Part shown: positions 14,677-22,495 of the stretch, piece after piece | Position numbering within the stretch: position 1 is the stretch's first letter | How the letters are laid out: every line of letters begins with the position of its first letter | From: Candidatus Woesearchaeota archaeon | Lineage (GTDB): Archaea; Nanobdellota; Nanobdellia; Woesearchaeales; GW2011-AR4 | Direction of reading: 5' to 3' | DNA length: 28,103 nucleotides | Assembly: GCA_013330825.1 (NCBI GenBank) | Contig: DUHN01000047.1 | Span: 1 to 28,103, forward strand | Position numbers and translations under genes: made by a program | Notes under the pieces: generated by a model | The model's input: the letters and a program-made list of their open reading frames with translations, nothing else | Database searches by the model: none | Told to the model about the DNA's origin: nothing

Positions 14677-15744
14677 TTACAACTCCAGCTTCTTCCCGTC
14701 AAAGAATATGGTGGGATTCCTGAACACCTGGTCAAGATGGATGAGCGCATAAATGCTGCCGCCGAACCAGTAGTTTGATCCGATGCCGATGTGCGCCGTC
14801 CCGAGCGTCTTGTCGTCGATGATCATCGCCCCCATGATCTGCGCCTTCGGGTTCAGGCCGATGCCGAACTCGCATACCCGGCGTATGGATCCGGGGTTCT
14901 TGGCCTGAGAGGCCGCCCATTCCAGCGCCTTCTCGAGCTCCTTGGACTCCTTCCCTCCCGAGATCTCGGTGATGTTGCCTTTCTCTATCTTCAGGGTGAT
15001 GGGCTTCCTGACGAGGATCGTCCGCTCATGCGTCCGCGCGGAGCCGTCGATGACGACCGTGCCCTCCACTTTCGCGCCGTTGGGAGAGGCATAGACCTCG
15101 CCCGCGGGGAGGTTTCCTCCCGTCCCCGGCTGCGTGTAGTTGCCGTCCGCGGAGATGCCGGAGATGCCCTCGATGCTGTAATGCAGGTCCGTCCCGGCAG
15201 GCGTCGTCACGTGGATCTCCTTCGACTCGTCGAACATCTTCCGGAGGGATTCGTGCTGCGCCTGCATCGGCTTGTAGGAGACGTCAATCGCGGAAAGGAA
15301 GTATTGGGTGTCCTCTGTCCTCAGGTCGCCGAGCCCCATCGCCGAAACGAAGCGGTGGTTGTTTTTCTTGATGAACTTGCGGAAGCTCTTCCCCAATTCC
15401 CCGATGCTGCCCAGCTTGTCGGACATCGACAGGAGGATCACGCCCTGCCTCAGCTCCGCGAGCTGCTGCTGCACATCCGCCTCGGCCTCGTCCCCTTTCG
15501 CCTTCACGCCCTGCAGGATGAGCTTCGCGTCCAGCTTCAGGCCCTTGGCGGCGAGGTAATAGCCGGTTGCGAGGATTGGAGCGAGTTGCCGGCCTTCAGC
15601 GCCGGTGTCCCCCACAATCAGCACTTTCTCGTTCTGGACGTTCAGGCATGCGGGCAGGACTTTCCTGAGGATGAGCGAGCAGTGCTCCGCCAGCGGATAG
15701 AGATTCGCGTCCCGCATCCACTGCAATGTCTCGACGGTTTCCAT
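14677..15744 (-). CDS. M29/NicX-like metallopeptidase (leucyl aminopeptidase type)
   Basis: This 355-residue protein has the C-terminal metal site of the M29 aminopeptidase T superfamily: GGNLPAGEVYASP (Glu216), CEFGIGLNP (Glu292), GTAHIGIGSNYWFGG (His318) and HLDQV (His336, Asp338). The N-terminal half is a Rossmann-like domain (VLIVGDTGAEGRQLA), as in the family. It is therefore probably a cytosolic aminopeptidase, although NicX-type dioxygenases share this fold and cannot be excluded. Length is slightly below the usual 370-410. TATA TTTATAAT at 15768-15775 (plus-strand reading) places transcription start at the ATG. Confidence 0.83.
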   Translation of the reverse strand: METVETLQWMRDANLYPLAEHCSLILRKVLPACLNVQNEKVLIVGDTGAEGRQLAPILATGYYLAAKGLKLDAKLILQGVKAKGDEAEADVQQQLAELRQGVILLSMSDKLGSIGELGKSFRKFIKKNNHRFVSAMGLGDLRTEDTQYFLSAIDVSYKPMQAQHESLRKMFDESKEIHVTTPAGTDLHYSIEGISGISADGNYTQPGTGGNLPAGEVYASPNGAKVEGTVVIDGSARTHERTILVRKPITLKIEKGNITEISGGKESKELEKALEWAASQAKNPGSIRRVCEFGIGLNPKAQIMGAMIIDDKTLGTAHIGIGSNYWFGGSIYALIHLDQVFRNPTIFFDGKKLEL

Positions 15745-15878
15745 CGGTTTTCAGGGCACAAACGGTGTTTATAATGTTTTGGGGAGTGGCCGATGCCGCA
15801 TGTGACGACAAAGAGGATGATGCTCAGCAGGGCAACAAAAGAAAGGTTCACGTAGCCTCTTACGCGAACAACAAACAA

Positions 15879-16715
15879 TCACAGGCGCTTGACCGCCACA
15901 TACGATATGAATACGGGCACGGCCTTGTCAGAAGGCTTTTCCCCATAGACAACCTTTGCCGCGGTCGCTATGTGGAACTCTTTTTTGGCAAGCTTATGAT
16001 CCCCGTCAACAACGTTTCGCAATGCATAGTCATTAGACATGCTGATTTCCGCGCCCTGTAGGATTTTCCGGATGGACTGCACGCATTCTTCGCGTTCTTC
16101 GGCGTATGTAGCATTCCATTTGTCATAGAACGGTACGCTGACTTTCCTTCCGTTTATGGTCGCGCTCAAGCATTTCCCGGGACTCAGCCTGCCTGCAAAC
16201 GTTCCCAGGAACTGCTCAAGCATCCTCAGGTTCTTTTCAGCTGCAAAATCGTTTGCTGGATCATATGTGGATGTGCCCATGACATAAGCATAGGAGGAGT
16301 TCCCTGATCCGTCATAGGGTCCGCTGCAGAGCACCCGTGCGAGATGGCGCAGCGGCAAGAAATTCTTTTTGGAGCCGCTATCGCCTTTATGGATCCCCCG
16401 TATTCCCTCTCTGTTCTCCAAATCGCTGTACTTTGCGACATTGTTGAGCATGGGGGGATTGACCTTGCCCGCATATTCCCCATACAGGGCTTCCAATTGG
16501 CCGGCATCGGTGGTGCTTCTTATGCGGGCTTCCAAAGAATCCAGCTCCCTATTCCTTTTTTCCTTCTTGGCGTCTGCAAATGATTTCCTGGTCGGGTCTC
16601 CTTTTGAGGTGACTGGAACTCTTCCCCGACGGGTCTCTTTGTCCCTCTTCGCCGCGCCGGCGCTCGCCCTGCCGCCGTAATGCGCCGCATCCGACTTTCC
16701 ACCATGGTGCCCCAT
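15879..16715 (-). CDS. Orphan hypothetical protein (278 aa)
   Basis: The first 60 residues are highly basic and disordered-looking, with Gly, His, Arg and Lys (GHHGGKSDAAHYGGRASAG, then KRDKETRRGR). A short helical stretch (RELDSLEARI) follows, then a globular mixed domain containing GPYDGSGNSSYAYVMGTSTY and a C-terminal beta-type end (AVPVFISYVAVKRL). No known domain is recognised. A basic N-terminus could bind nucleic acid, but this is only a guess. TTTATAAA at 16738-16745 is centred 26 bases before the ATG, so it is a transcribed leaderless gene. Confidence 0.72.
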   Translation of the reverse strand: MGHHGGKSDAAHYGGRASAGAAKRDKETRRGRVPVTSKGDPTRKSFADAKKEKRNRELDSLEARIRSTTDAGQLEALYGEYAGKVNPPMLNNVAKYSDLENREGIRGIHKGDSGSKKNFLPLRHLARVLCSGPYDGSGNSSYAYVMGTSTYDPANDFAAEKNLRMLEQFLGTFAGRLSPGKCLSATINGRKVSVPFYDKWNATYAEEREECVQSIRKILQGAEISMSNDYALRNVVDGDHKLAKKEFHIATAAKVVYGEKPSDKAVPVFISYVAVKRL

Positions 16716-16737
16716 TGCCCAAAAGAATAAACAGCTC

Positions 16738-16745
16738 TTTATAAA
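16738..16745 (-). promoter_or_regulatory. TATA box for the 278-aa orphan
   Basis: The perfect palindrome TTTATAAA lies 26-27 bases before the ATG at 16715. Confidence 0.7.
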
Positions 16746-16847
16746 TTTTACTACTTTTTAGGAGTTATAACATTTGCCCAAAACCGGACAAGAAACCCCG
16801 ACACGGAACAATACGAGAGAATACGCCATCTTATTTTCGCAAGAAGT

Positions 16848-17021
16848 CTACAAATTCTTCCTTTTCCGCCAATTGTATCTGCGCATCTTGGACGCCGCCC
16901 CATAGCGGCAGCTCGAGCATTTCTTCTTGCGCAGGTGGAATGTCCGCTTCCCGCAGCGCCTGCAGAAGATCATGTTCTTCTTGCCGGACTTGCGGCCCAT
17001 CGCTGGCGTTCCCTTGCCCAT
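16848..17021 (-). CDS. rpl37e: Large-subunit ribosomal protein eL37
   Basis: This 57-residue zinc-binding protein of the large ribosomal subunit matches eL37 from end to end: MGKGTPAMGRKSGKK, the four zinc cysteines Cys20, 23, 35 and 38 (FCRRCG and KCSSC), and the RRYNWRKRK tail. It starts 25 bases after the LSm stop codon. The LSm-eL37 pairing is a conserved archaeal operon. Confidence 0.95.
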   Translation of the reverse strand: MGKGTPAMGRKSGKKNMIFCRRCGKRTFHLRKKKCSSCRYGAASKMRRYNWRKRKNL

Positions 17022-17046
17022 GTTCCTGCCTCAGAATTCCCCTCCC

Positions 17047-17337
17047 CTACTTCTCGGGGGAGATGCTGATGATGGTGTCCCCGCGGAGAAAGACCGTGCC
17101 GAGCTTCTTCTTGAGGTGCAGCTCCGTCTGGGTCGTCTCCTCGCGCGTCTTGTCATCGACCTGCTTCACGACTTTTGTGGTGCGGGCCTCGTACTCCTCG
17201 GCGTTGTCGAGGACGGTGTTGATGTGGATGTCGAACGATATCAGGGTGCCGATGACCTGCTTCTGGTTCTTCAGGTCGACGACGACCCTCTTGTTCCTTG
17301 CCTTGTTCAAGGCGTCCAATGGCCGTGATTGCTCCAT
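17047..17337 (-). CDS. Sm-like RNA-binding protein (LSm)
   Basis: LSm proteins form heptameric rings that bind uridine-rich RNA. The Sm1 motif (QVIGTLISFDIHINTVLDNA) and Sm2 motif (LGTVFLRGDTIISISP) are both present. They are joined by a longer than usual charged loop (DDKTREETTQTE), giving 96 residues. Two ATG codons occur in tandem at 17340 and 17337; the Shine-Dalgarno CGGAGGAA (17345-17352) can serve either. The gene has a roughly 30-base leader that begins with a U-loop hairpin. It is co-transcribed with eL37 downstream. Confidence 0.92.
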   Translation of the reverse strand: MEQSRPLDALNKARNKRVVVDLKNQKQVIGTLISFDIHINTVLDNAEEYEARTTKVVKQVDDKTREETTQTELHLKKKLGTVFLRGDTIISISPEK

Positions 17338-17353
17338 CATGTGATTTCCTCCG

Positions 17354-17368
17354 TTGGCAAAAAGCCAA
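17354..17368 (-). promoter_or_regulatory. 5' terminal hairpin in the LSm leader
   Basis: On the transcript strand TTGGC-TTTTT-GCCAA forms a 5-bp stem with a five-U loop. The TATA (about 17391-17399) predicts initiation at about 17369, so the hairpin would sit at the very 5' end of the mRNA. Confidence 0.5.
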
Positions 17369-17427
17369 TGCCGGATGGAGAAATGGTGTATTTTTAAATG
17401 TTTGTCTTGGGACTCAGAACTGCATGC

Positions 17428-18483
17428 TTACTTCTTCTGGACCCCGTACTTCTCAGCCAAAGGCCGCACCGCATCGTACATCTCCCTTGAATGCACAATC
17501 GCCTTGAGCAGCGCATCAACCTCTCTCTGGTCGAGATTCTTCGGCCTGACTATCGGCACGGCGCCGTCTCTGGAGAGGGTGCATGGCAGCCCCATCAATC
17601 CATCCTTGAACTCAGGGCCCCATTCCCCATGAAGATACACTCCAAGGCTGAACACCTGGTCTGCGTACCTATTCGGATGCAGCACCGCCCTCACCAGCGC
17701 GGCCACGCACGCGCCGGGCTCCGCCTCCGAGGTCTTCCCCATCTTGTCGAGCATCCATGCGCCGCCTTCTATGGTTTTTTTTGTTATCCTTTCCTTCTGC
17801 TCTGCCGATAACTCCACATACTTCCCATCCACCCTGAGCTGAGAATGTAGGGGTACCATGAAGTCGTCGTGGGTGCCGCCGAGCAGGGCATGCATGGAAG
17901 GGATAGACGCATTGAGCTCGTGGGCGACCGCCACCCGCAATCGCGCCTGGTCAAGGTAGTTCATCGACATGATTCTTTTCCCATCGTAGCCGGACTTGGT
18001 AAGTATTCCATACAGCAGCCTCGCTTGTGTATCCGCCTGGTTCGCGACCTGGATCACCAAGGGCTGATTGCGGGCATAGCTCCGGATATGCGAGGCAAGC
18101 GCTCCGGTTATCGATGCGTTGGCCTGGTTGATTTGTTCTCTCGTCTTGATTTCCACCGGGCCCTTGCCGTCTTTAAGATCCAATGTTATCCCGCGCGGAT
18201 ACCCGGCAGCATTGATGACCATGTCAGCTTCCTCAAGGGATGCCCGGATTCCAGTGGTGTCCTCGGTAGTGGTATGGGAGACTTGAAGATTGGTTCCTAC
18301 TGCCGCAGCGCATTCCCAGATTTTCTGGTCCAGGCCTTCCAATCTTTGGGCCGCCTGGGGAATGTCCACCAGCGTTATCCTCACTGGCATGCTGCCTACG
18401 ACATAAGCGATCTTCTCAGCAGTGTTGAGGCCAACCTGGCCCGCGCCGCCCCATACGACAATGTTCGTCCGTTCTTTTGTCAT
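17428..18483 (-). CDS. Lactate/malate dehydrogenase-fold protein, atypical
   Basis: This is a 351-residue NAD-dependent dehydrogenase of the LDH/MDH superfamily. The nucleotide-binding loop GGAGQVG is at 12-18 and the NAD ribose-binding Asp40 at LVDIP. Substrate Arg97 lies in AAGYPRG, the catalytic pair Asp178/Arg181 in NYLDQARLR, and catalytic His205 in GTHDDFMVPL. Differences from typical members: NQAD replaces NPVD, H-D-D replaces H-G-D, and an insertion follows Arg97 (DLKDGKGPVEIK). The ATG at 18483 with upstream GGGGGTGA is chosen over a TTG at 18519. The 2-hydroxyacid it uses is not certain. Confidence 0.8.
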   Translation of the reverse strand: MTKERTNIVVWGGAGQVGLNTAEKIAYVVGSMPVRITLVDIPQAAQRLEGLDQKIWECAAAVGTNLQVSHTTTEDTTGIRASLEEADMVINAAGYPRGITLDLKDGKGPVEIKTREQINQANASITGALASHIRSYARNQPLVIQVANQADTQARLLYGILTKSGYDGKRIMSMNYLDQARLRVAVAHELNASIPSMHALLGGTHDDFMVPLHSQLRVDGKYVELSAEQKERITKKTIEGGAWMLDKMGKTSEAEPGACVAALVRAVLHPNRYADQVFSLGVYLHGEWGPEFKDGLMGLPCTLSRDGAVPIVRPKNLDQREVDALLKAIVHSREMYDAVRPLAEKYGVQKK

Positions 18484-18527
18484 GAAAAACTCACCCCCTG
18501 CTCTCGACCATGGGGGCAAACAGGATT

Positions 18528-18536
18528 CTATTTAAG
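18528..18536 (-). promoter_or_regulatory. TATA box for the dehydrogenase gene
   Basis: TTAAATAG on the coding strand predicts initiation near 18506 and a 23-base leader carrying the Shine-Dalgarno GGGGGTGA. Confidence 0.6.
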
Positions 18537-18607
18537 TATTTCCATGACGTCTAGGATTAGCCATATCGATAGGGTAATGCCCGTACCGCAGCAGCTCTCT
18601 CGAAACA

Positions 18608-18615
18608 TATTTAAA
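18608..18615 (+). promoter_or_regulatory. TATA box for eS8
   Basis: TATTTAAA is centred 26.5 bases before the ATG at 18638, giving a leaderless transcript. Confidence 0.75.
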
Positions 18616-18637
18616 TGGACATGCGCTCCCCAAACGC

Positions 18638-19015
18638 ATGGCACGATCGCAGAGAAGGCCCGCACGGAAGAAGACCGGCGCGTTCCTCAAGGATTTCCGC
18701 AAGAAGCGGCAGAACGAGCTTGGTCGCGACCCTTCCCACACGAAGATAGGCGAGAAGCAGCTCAAGTCCATCAGGGTCATCGGCGGCAACCGCAAGCTGA
18801 GGCTGCTCAACATCAACATGGCCAACCTGTACGACCCCAAGAGCAAGACCTACAAAAAGGCCAAGATCATCAACGAGATAGAGAATCCGGCCAACCGCAA
18901 CTTCATCAGGAGAAACATCCTCACGAGGGGAGCGGTCGTGGAGACCGATGCCGGAAAGGCAAGGATTACCTCGAGGCCAGGGCAGGACGGCGTCGTCAAT
19001 GCGGTGCTGGTCTAA
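18638..19015 (+). CDS. rps8e: Small-subunit ribosomal protein eS8
   Basis: This 125-residue archaeal eS8 is full length. Family segments are ARSQRRPARKKTGA at the N-terminus, VIGGNRKLRLLNINMANLYD in the middle, and NPANRNFIRRNILTRGAVVE before the C-terminal strand. It is a strongly basic ribosomal protein of the 30S subunit. It is leaderless and is followed nine bases later by a 106-codon orphan gene that is probably co-transcribed. Confidence 0.97.
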   Translation: MARSQRRPARKKTGAFLKDFRKKRQNELGRDPSHTKIGEKQLKSIRVIGGNRKLRLLNINMANLYDPKSKTYKKAKIINEIENPANRNFIRRNILTRGAVVETDAGKARITSRPGQDGVVNAVLV

Positions 19016-19024
19016 GCCGTTCTT

Positions 19025-19345
19025 ATGCTACAGAATCCCCAGCCGTCTTTCTACATCGCCATCAGCGGAATGAATCATCCCAAGATACGGGCCGCTGTCG
19101 ATCGCTTCACCGCAGACAGCTACGAGGTCCCCCTCTCCCGCCTTGAGCGAAGCGCGCTGGGGGGAAACATACAGTATGCCTTGCGCGCGCCATCATCCAT
19201 AGGCCCGCTCTATGCAGTCTTCACGAGACCGGATGGGGAGAGAGTGGTGCATCTCACCCCCACGCCATGGGATTCCGGGACGCAGGACATTCCGCCGCAA
19301 CTCGACATGGTGCTGAGGATCTCCTTCCAGGGCGGTCTTCTTTAG
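19025..19345 (+). CDS. Hypothetical protein downstream of eS8 (106 aa)
   Basis: The 106-residue product contains beta-type segments (FYIAISGM, YALRAPSS, YAVFTRPDGERVVHLTPTP) and has no recognised motif. Start spacing of nine bases after the eS8 stop suggests that it shares the eS8 transcript; no strong Shine-Dalgarno is visible. A gene coupled to a ribosomal protein may be well expressed, but its role is unknown. Confidence 0.6.
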   Translation: MLQNPQPSFYIAISGMNHPKIRAAVDRFTADSYEVPLSRLERSALGGNIQYALRAPSSIGPLYAVFTRPDGERVVHLTPTPWDSGTQDIPPQLDMVLRISFQGGLL

Positions 19346-19446
19346 GTTCTTGCAGTGATTAGTGCTTCATCTACTCAATACCAATATTTTAATCATTTTT
19401 AAGTGGTAAAATTTTGAAAGATTTATAAATTAAAATCCAACACAAT

Positions 19447-19454
19447 TTTATAAA
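19447..19454 (+). promoter_or_regulatory. TATA box for the orphan gene pair
   Basis: TTTATAAA is centred 27.5 bases before the ATG at 19478. The surrounding 100 bases are unusually A/T-rich for the window. Confidence 0.65.
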
Positions 19455-19477
19455 GAGAAAAACAAAACCTCTTCATG

Positions 19478-20143
19478 ATGGCTACCCAGGCAACAAGGCC
19501 CAATCCGACGCTGAAGCTGATAGTGGAACTTGCGGGCGCAAACAACGATCTCTTGGGATGCGTGCACCATGGCCTTGCGGAAGTGCCCCTGAATCAGGTC
19601 TATCCCCATCTGGATTTGGATGAAGCCCTCGCGTTTGCCGCTTCCTCATGGAGAACGCGCGACAGGGATATCGGAAGATTTTCTCCTTTTGTGCAGGCTG
19701 CAGACCTTTACGGCATATTTCGTGATGTCTATGCCATCGGGATGCCCTGGCTGAATAAGCACAAGCGCATTTCTGGGGATATGAAAGCGCGTTACGACCG
19801 GCTCAATCCGTTCCAGGGGGAAGATTTGGCAGCCAGGCTGGAAATGATAGATGAGCAGGCATCAGCTTCCCTCAGGCATGATCTGCAAAGCCAGGTGATG
19901 AACTGGGTTTTTGAATGCCACTATCATGACGCGAAAAAGAAGCAGGGAGGGGACAATCACAACATCCAAGTCATGGGATTCCAAAACTTTTACCCTGCAA
20001 CGGAAAAGATAGGCCCGGCATATGCAGCGGAAATCGGAAGGATATTGGCGCGTTATCCGGGAGAAATTATTTCACCTGGACAAACAAGAACTCCAATGCC
20101 TGCACGACCTTACCAAGCACCAGCACAACTGAGGTTCATCTAG
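19478..20143 (+). CDS. Orphan hypothetical protein, first of a pair (221 aa)
   Basis: This mostly helical soluble protein has no recognised motif. Notable stretches are SSWRTRDRDIGRFSPFVQAA, WVFECHYHDAKKKQGGDNHN (His and Asp-rich) and a proline-rich tail (PMPARPYQAPAQLRF). Two in-frame ATGs sit at 19475 and 19478; the second fits the leaderless TATA distance better. Composition is more A/T-rich than the neighbouring housekeeping genes. Eleven bases separate it from the next gene, which has a good Shine-Dalgarno, so the two form an operon. Confidence 0.7.
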   Translation: MATQATRPNPTLKLIVELAGANNDLLGCVHHGLAEVPLNQVYPHLDLDEALAFAASSWRTRDRDIGRFSPFVQAADLYGIFRDVYAIGMPWLNKHKRISGDMKARYDRLNPFQGEDLAARLEMIDEQASASLRHDLQSQVMNWVFECHYHDAKKKQGGDNHNIQVMGFQNFYPATEKIGPAYAAEIGRILARYPGEIISPGQTRTPMPARPYQAPAQLRFI

Positions 20144-20154
20144 GGGGAAATCCA

Positions 20155-20826
20155 ATGAAGAGATATGGGGTGGAGGAGTCTGAACTGGAGCGGAGAACTG
20201 AAGACTGCTACAGGCGGTTCTCCCTTCTCGGCACTAATGTCCGCGAGCGCCTTATTGGGGGCTTGGCACATCCATTTGTTCGTCCAACAGAGTACTTCCG
20301 TGAAGAGGGCCTCTTTGCCAATGGATACTACTACCCCCTCGCGACCAGCCTCGCGCGGTATCTCGGTCAAAGAGGCGTCCCGCTTGATGACGAATTCGGA
20401 ATAAAACTTCAGCACTCCTTCAGGGAAAACTGCCGCGGCGGAACTCTCTGCCGGGATGCGCTGCTCCAGATGACTTATGGAAGAATCTGGGGAGACCGCG
20501 TTCCGGATGAGATATTCAGGAATTTTGATGAAGGCTGGGATGCCCTGTACTTTCTTGCGGGGATCTGGCTCAGCAAGAATTCTCCTGCCTATAAATGGCA
20601 GATTGACGACAAGGAACTAAGAAAATGGCCCGTCCACCGCATCGTAGGGGAATACATGCAGTTCGGCGTCCACCGCCTTAACAAGTACATGGGGGACATA
20701 GGAAAAAACCTCCCGCACAGGGAGTTTGTCCGGGAAAAAGCAGCGTATCTCATCTCTCCTCCGCTTCAGGGGGAGCTCCCATTGGCAGCTAACAATCAGC
20801 ACAGGGCGCTTTTCCCGGGCCCTTGA
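20155..20826 (+). CDS. Orphan hypothetical protein, second of a pair (223 aa)
   Basis: This helical, aromatic-rich soluble protein of 223 residues has GLAHPFVRPTEYF, EGLFANGYYYPLATSLARYL and FDEGWDALYFLAGIWL segments. No domain is recognised. It starts after AGGGGGAAATCC, a strong Shine-Dalgarno typical of internal operon genes here. Its partner upstream is equally unknown. The paired arrangement suggests a joint function, possibly a two-subunit complex, but nothing in the sequence names it. Confidence 0.7.
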   Translation: MKRYGVEESELERRTEDCYRRFSLLGTNVRERLIGGLAHPFVRPTEYFREEGLFANGYYYPLATSLARYLGQRGVPLDDEFGIKLQHSFRENCRGGTLCRDALLQMTYGRIWGDRVPDEIFRNFDEGWDALYFLAGIWLSKNSPAYKWQIDDKELRKWPVHRIVGEYMQFGVHRLNKYMGDIGKNLPHREFVREKAAYLISPPLQGELPLAANNQHRALFPGP

Positions 20827-20870
20827 TAAGAAACAACACCCTTATTAATCCCCCTTCCTGATTTGTTGTC

Positions 20871-21218
20871 ATGCACCTTCCAAAAAAATACGGCGAGAGC
20901 AAGATAGACAGGTGCCCCTTCTGCCGGCAGCAGGCCATCGCGGTGAATGCGCAGGGCTTCCCCGTCTGCCTCGCCCACAGGGATGCGGAGCTCGGCGAGA
21001 TGAAATGCGTGTGCGGCGAGCCTCTTGACGCCCAGAAGGGGAAATTTGGCGTCTTCTTCACCTGCCTCAACTGCGGGCCCATGACCGCGAGGAAAGCCTT
21101 TGAGGTCAATGCCGTGAAGGACGTGAGCAAACGCCACGCAAGGCCAAACCAGAAAACACCGACCCATGACTCCCGTGAGATGACCGTGCGCTCGGACGAC
21201 CCGAGGTATTTTGATTAA
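20871..21218 (+). CDS. Small zinc-ribbon protein (115 aa)
   Basis: The 115-residue protein carries eight likely metal ligands: CPFC (15, 18), Cys33 and His36 (VCLAH), CVC (46, 48) and CLNC (65, 68), so two zinc sites are likely. The pattern CVCGEPLDAQKGKFGVFFTC resembles a topoisomerase-type C4 zinc finger. I recall this architecture as a conserved archaeal hypothetical of unknown role. The C-terminal 40 residues are polar. TTATTAAT at 20842-20849 is 26 bases before the ATG. It converges on the aIF2 gamma gene with 18 bases between stops. Confidence 0.75.
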   Translation: MHLPKKYGESKIDRCPFCRQQAIAVNAQGFPVCLAHRDAELGEMKCVCGEPLDAQKGKFGVFFTCLNCGPMTARKAFEVNAVKDVSKRHARPNQKTPTHDSREMTVRSDDPRYFD

Positions 21219-21236
21219 GGCAGAAAACGTCTCTTT

Positions 21237-22469
21237 CTATTTCCCCGGCTGTATCTCCGCATAGCCGATCAGCCGGAAGCGGTTCCCGATCCTCCGTGAG
21301 ACGGTCAGCCGCGCAGAGACATCGCAGCACACCGGCAGCTTGAGCTTGCACCTCACCGCCCCCTTCCGGATCTCATTGACGATGCCGACCGTCGCGGCGG
21401 AATTGACATTCAGCATGAGCGGCTCGCCCATCTTCACGGGATCGACGGCGAGCTTCTCCTCCATGCCCACAACCCTTTCAAGCAGCGTGACCTTCAATGC
21501 CAGGTCGTACCACACCGGCGGCAGCGAGCCCGGATGCCCGGCCACTGCGCCGGCCAGTTTGTCCGATTTGACGATTGATGGATCAAGCGAAGTCAGCACG
21601 CCGATCGAGCCACCAGGACCAACTTCTTCCACGTCCTGTCCGCCGGTGTTCAGCCCCGCGACTTTCGTCGCCAAAGGTTTGAAGACCTGCTGGTTCTTCT
21701 CCACCGCGGCGTAGCCGGGCCTGATCTCGATCTCCTCCCCGATCTTGAGCGTTCCCTGCCTGAGCCCGCCTCCAAGGACGCCGCCGAGCATCTTGTCAAA
21801 TGCGGTCCCGGGCTTGTTGATGTCGAAGCTGCGCGCGACGAACATGATGGGGCTCTTCGAAGGGTCGCGGTGCGGTGTGGGGACTGTCTCCTCAATCGCG
21901 CGGAGAAGGTTTCCCAAGCCGATCTTGTGCTGCGCGGAAAGCGGGATGATGGGGGCGTTCTCGTACGCCGTCCCCTTGAGGAATGCCCTGATCTGCCCGT
22001 GGTTCTTGAGCGCCTGCTCCTCGGTGACGAGATCGACCTTGTTCTGCACCACGACGAGGTGCTTCAAGCCGATGATCTCCAATGCCATGACGTGCTCCCT
22101 CGTCTGCGGCTGCGGGCATTGCTCGTTCGCCGCGACCAGCAGCAGCGCGCCGTCCATCAGGGTGGCGCCGGACAGCATCGTCGCCATCAGGGACTCGTGC
22201 CCCGGAGCATCGACGAAGCTCACCTTGCGCACGATTTCCGCGCCTTCCTCTTCCTGCGCTGTGTAGGTGCCATCCTTCTTCCTGCGGATGACCACGTCGG
22301 CGTAGCCGAGCCTGATGGTGATTCCCCTCTTGAGCTCCTCAGAATGAGTGTCTGTCCACTTGCCGGAAAGCCGCTCCAGCAGCGTGGTCTTGCCGTGGTC
22401 CACGTGGCCCACCATGCCGATGTTCAGGACCGGCTGCAACGCATCTTCAGGTTTCTTTTTTTTCGCCAT
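21237..22469 (-). CDS. Translation initiation factor aIF2 gamma subunit
   Basis: This GTPase subunit of aIF2 brings initiator tRNA to the ribosome. The 410-residue protein has G1 GHVDHGKTT (21-29), a switch-1 region (ELKRGITIRLGYAD), G3 DAPGHE (88-93), G4 NKVD (143-146) and G5 SAQ. The two beta-barrel domains follow. Most archaeal homologs have a zinc knuckle with four cysteines between the switch-1 region and G3; here the region reads KKDGTYTAQEEEG and has no cysteine. A TTG at 22472 precedes the ATG at 22469; the ATG is preferred. It is downstream of eS6 in the usual archaeal pairing but separated from it by a structured 194-base spacer. Confidence 0.95.
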   Translation of the reverse strand: MAKKKKPEDALQPVLNIGMVGHVDHGKTTLLERLSGKWTDTHSEELKRGITIRLGYADVVIRRKKDGTYTAQEEEGAEIVRKVSFVDAPGHESLMATMLSGATLMDGALLLVAANEQCPQPQTREHVMALEIIGLKHLVVVQNKVDLVTEEQALKNHGQIRAFLKGTAYENAPIIPLSAQHKIGLGNLLRAIEETVPTPHRDPSKSPIMFVARSFDINKPGTAFDKMLGGVLGGGLRQGTLKIGEEIEIRPGYAAVEKNQQVFKPLATKVAGLNTGGQDVEEVGPGGSIGVLTSLDPSIVKSDKLAGAVAGHPGSLPPVWYDLALKVTLLERVVGMEEKLAVDPVKMGEPLMLNVNSAATVGIVNEIRKGAVRCKLKLPVCCDVSARLTVSRRIGNRFRLIGYAEIQPGK

Positions 22470-22495
22470 CAATCACAACACATGGGTTCCTTGCC

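Noticed and set aside
15642-15878. Minus-strand frame with a hydrophobic helix (SFVALLSIILFVVTC)
   Set aside because: It starts with TTG, spans the promoter of the M29-like gene and ends out of frame inside that gene. It is possibly a relic but not supportable.
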